Assembly (NCBI GenBank): GCA_026671195.1
Contig: JAPOHD010000007.1
Coordinates: 186,001 to 250,000 of the forward strand
Reading direction: 5' to 3'
From: Draconibacterium aestuarii
Lineage (GTDB): Bacteria; Bacteroidota; Bacteroidia; Bacteroidales; Prolixibacteraceae
Length of the DNA: 64,000 nucleotides
Part shown: positions 62,430-64,000 of the stretch, in pieces
Position numbering within the stretch: the stretch's first letter is position 1
Layout: every line of letters starts with the position of its first letter
Program-made: the position numbers and the translations under genes
Notes under the pieces: generated by a model
What the model was told of the DNA's origin: nothing
What the model saw: only the letters and a program-made list of their open reading frames with translations
Database searches by the model: none

Positions 62430-64000
62430 ATGAAATTTTTTCTTCGACATAACTATTTTTCAATACCAGGGCTTGCTGTTATAGCGGCCCTTTTTATTTC
62501 GGGCAGTGTTTTTACCACTGAATATTTTTCGAAAGAATACGATTTAAAACAATTCAACATTACCGATTTTGGGGCAGTGTCCGACACTACTGTTTTAAGC
62601 ACAAAAGCCATTCAAACCGCTATAGACGAATGCAGTAAAAATGGCGGAACAGTTGTTATTCCTGCAGGTAATTACAAATCGGGAACTTTGTATTTTAAAG
62701 ATAATGTCACACTTCAAATTGATAGGGGAGCCACTTTATTTGGCAGCCTCCATTTAAAAGATTATCCTGAAAACAATCCGGATTACACCTTTTTTAGAAA
62801 AGGAACACTTAAACGCGCACTTATTTATGCTGAAAAATGTACAAACATTGCGATTACCGGCGATGGAACAATTGATGGTCAGGGCGCGAAATTTTGGATT
62901 CCAAAGGGAGCAAAAGTAAATTCATACTCGGTCCGTCCCTATGTTATTTGGATGATTAAAAGCCGCGATATTCGAATTGAAGGGGTAAGACTACGCAATT
63001 CGCCTTTGTGGATGCAACATTACCTTGCCTGCGACAACCTGTATATACACAATATCGATGTCTTTAACCACAGTAACAAAAACAACGATATGATGGACAT
63101 TGATGGTTGCCACGATGTAAGAATATCGGATTGTACCGGTGATACCGATGACGACGGGATTACATTCAAAAGTACTTCGGGCAGAGCCAATAAAAATGTG
63201 GTAGTAACCAACTGTATTCTCAGCAGCCATTGTAATGCCATAAAAATGGGAACAGAATCGAACACCGGATTTAAAAATTTCGCTATCTCGAATATTGTTA
63301 TCCGGCCCTCGAAAGTAAGCGACAAATACATTTACGGAAGACCCGAAGGAATTGGTGGAATTGCGTTGGAAACGGTTGACGGTGCAGAAATCGACGGTGT
63401 AGTAATTTCCAACATTCGTATCGACGGAACTTTATGTCCCATCTTTCTTCGTCTGGGTAACCGGGCGCGCAAATATTTCGACGAACAAAGTATTGAACGG
63501 CCGGGTGTGTTGCAAAATGTATCGATTAACAATGTGGTTGCAACTGGCGCCCAACAAATTGCCTGTTCGATCTCCGGACTTCCGGACTACCCGGTTGAAA
63601 ATATTAGTTTAAGCAACATCAGTGTTGAATTTGAAGGCGGCGGCACGCTGGAACATATAAACAGAGAAGTACCTGAAGAAGAACAGTCATACCCCGAATT
63701 CAATATGTTTGGCGAACTCCCCAACTACGGTTTCTTTATCCGCCATGCACAAAACATTAATTTTTCAAATATTCGCTTATTTACAAAAAACAGCGATTTG
63801 CGACCGGCTCTTTTTCTTTCCGATGTTCAAAAGTCTGATTTTAGAGACATAAACATGGATAGTACGGAAGGAAACAACTGCAATATAGTAGTCGAAAACA
63901 GTCAACACATTCTGTTCAGCGGATGCCGAGTAAACGGCCCGTCGTCAAGTTTTATTCGGTTTAAAGGAAACGAAAATCAAAATATTTATATTCAGAACAA
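62430..64000 (+). CDS. GH28 polygalacturonase-family protein (3' end beyond window)
   Basis: An open frame from the ATG at 62430 runs to the window edge, over 520 codons. It starts 2 bases after the deacetylase stop. A hydrophobic N terminus (FSIPGLAVIAALFISGSVF) suggests export. FNITDFGAVSDTTVLSTKAIQTAI and TIDGQG are typical GH28 beta-helix openings. The catalytic region has NSPLWMQHYLACDNL, DMMDIDGCHDV (NxD type), TDDDGI (DD type) and SSHCNAIKMGTES (H and K-type positions). GH28 enzymes cleave galacturonic acid-containing polymers or terminal sugars of rhamnogalacturonan, which fits the two rhamnosidases in the window. The true end is not visible. Confidence 0.87.
   Translation, partial: MKFFLRHNYFSIPGLAVIAALFISGSVFTTEYFSKEYDLKQFNITDFGAVSDTTVLSTKAIQTAIDECSKNGGTVVIPAGNYKSGTLYFKDNVTLQIDRGATLFGSLHLKDYPENNPDYTFFRKGTLKRALIYAEKCTNIAITGDGTIDGQGAKFWIPKGAKVNSYSVRPYVIWMIKSRDIRIEGVRLRNSPLWMQHYLACDNLYIHNIDVFNHSNKNNDMMDIDGCHDVRISDCTGDTDDDGITFKSTSGRANKNVVVTNCILSSHCNAIKMGTESNTGFKNFAISNIVIRPSKVSDKYIYGRPEGIGGIALETVDGAEIDGVVISNIRIDGTLCPIFLRLGNRARKYFDEQSIERPGVLQNVSINNVVATGAQQIACSISGLPDYPVENISLSNISVEFEGGGTLEHINREVPEEEQSYPEFNMFGELPNYGFFIRHAQNINFSNIRLFTKNSDLRPALFLSDVQKSDFRDINMDSTEGNNCNIVVENSQHILFSGCRVNGPSSSFIRFKGNENQNIYIQN

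Noticed and set aside
52423-64000. A firm nan (sialic acid) operon assignment
   Set aside because: Family-level matches only; no motif proves sialic acid specificity, and the rest of the run is GH28, FG-GAP and propeller proteins.
1-64000. CRISPR arrays, tRNA or rRNA genes, insertion sequences and phage genes
   Set aside because: Nothing with regular repeat-spacer structure, tRNA-like pairing or transposase motifs was seen in reading the gaps, which are mostly under 100 bases.

Overview
The window reads as a chromosome segment of a Bacteroidota bacterium, plausibly a marine or sediment Marinilabiliales/Prolixibacteraceae-type organism (inference from protein style, not tested). Supporting signs are AT-rich DNA, many lipoproteins with short Bacteroidota-type lipoboxes, Tat-exported oxidoreductases, very dense GH92/GH78/GH38/GH28/sulfatase content, Reg_prop-type beta-propellers, and -7 elements matching TAnnTTTG. 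Almost all of the 64 kb is glycan or sugar catabolism. I see no tRNA, rRNA, CRISPR array, transposase or phage gene.

Layout. (1) 1-4882, minus strand: the start of a probable NRAMP-type transporter, a NagA-like amidohydrolase with a Sec signal, two Tat-exported Gfo/Idh/MocA oxidoreductases and a LacI regulator. A 14-bp perfect palindrome and a related partner site sit at the LacI promoter. (2) 5284-9789, plus strand: an AGE-family epimerase, an SSS sodium symporter and an L-domain repeat lipoprotein; between the first two lies a palindrome-rich segment flanked by a 14-bp direct repeat. (3) 9838-24872, minus: sulfatase, BNR protein, PHP hydrolase, propeller/toroid protein, atypical DapA-like protein, GH20/GH67-like protein, metallophosphoesterase, TIM-barrel-like lipoprotein and a beta-helix protein. 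(4) 25078-35811, minus: LacI, ROK kinase, GmhA-like SIS isomerase, GH38, GH92, a PfkB-HAD fusion and a deoxyhypusine-synthase-like protein. (5) 35908-53280, minus: AraC regulator, HAD phosphatase, HpcH/HpaI aldolase, GH78, GH92, DUF1349-like protein, two tandem propeller/toroid lipoproteins, a metallophosphoesterase and a GH78-PA14 protein. (6) 53440-64000, plus: DapA-like aldolase, SSS symporter, BNR protein, FG-GAP protein, a fourth propeller/toroid lipoprotein, a YdjC deacetylase and a GH28 protein cut by the window end.

The likely joint job is outside-in breakdown of one or more complex, partly sulfated glycans containing alpha-mannose and alpha-rhamnose and perhaps uronic acids. Lipoprotein and periplasmic hydrolases would release sugars. 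SSS symporters would import them, and epimerase, kinase, isomerase and aldolase steps would route them to central metabolism. No SusC/SusD pair is present in the window.

The best candidate for something undescribed is a family of four secreted proteins that join a Reg_prop-like beta-propeller to a C-terminal alpha/alpha-toroid-like domain ending in a PYWM..Y motif, with no histidine kinase part. The second is the isomerase + kinase/phosphatase fusion + deoxyhypusine-synthase-like set in the alpha-mannosidase operon.
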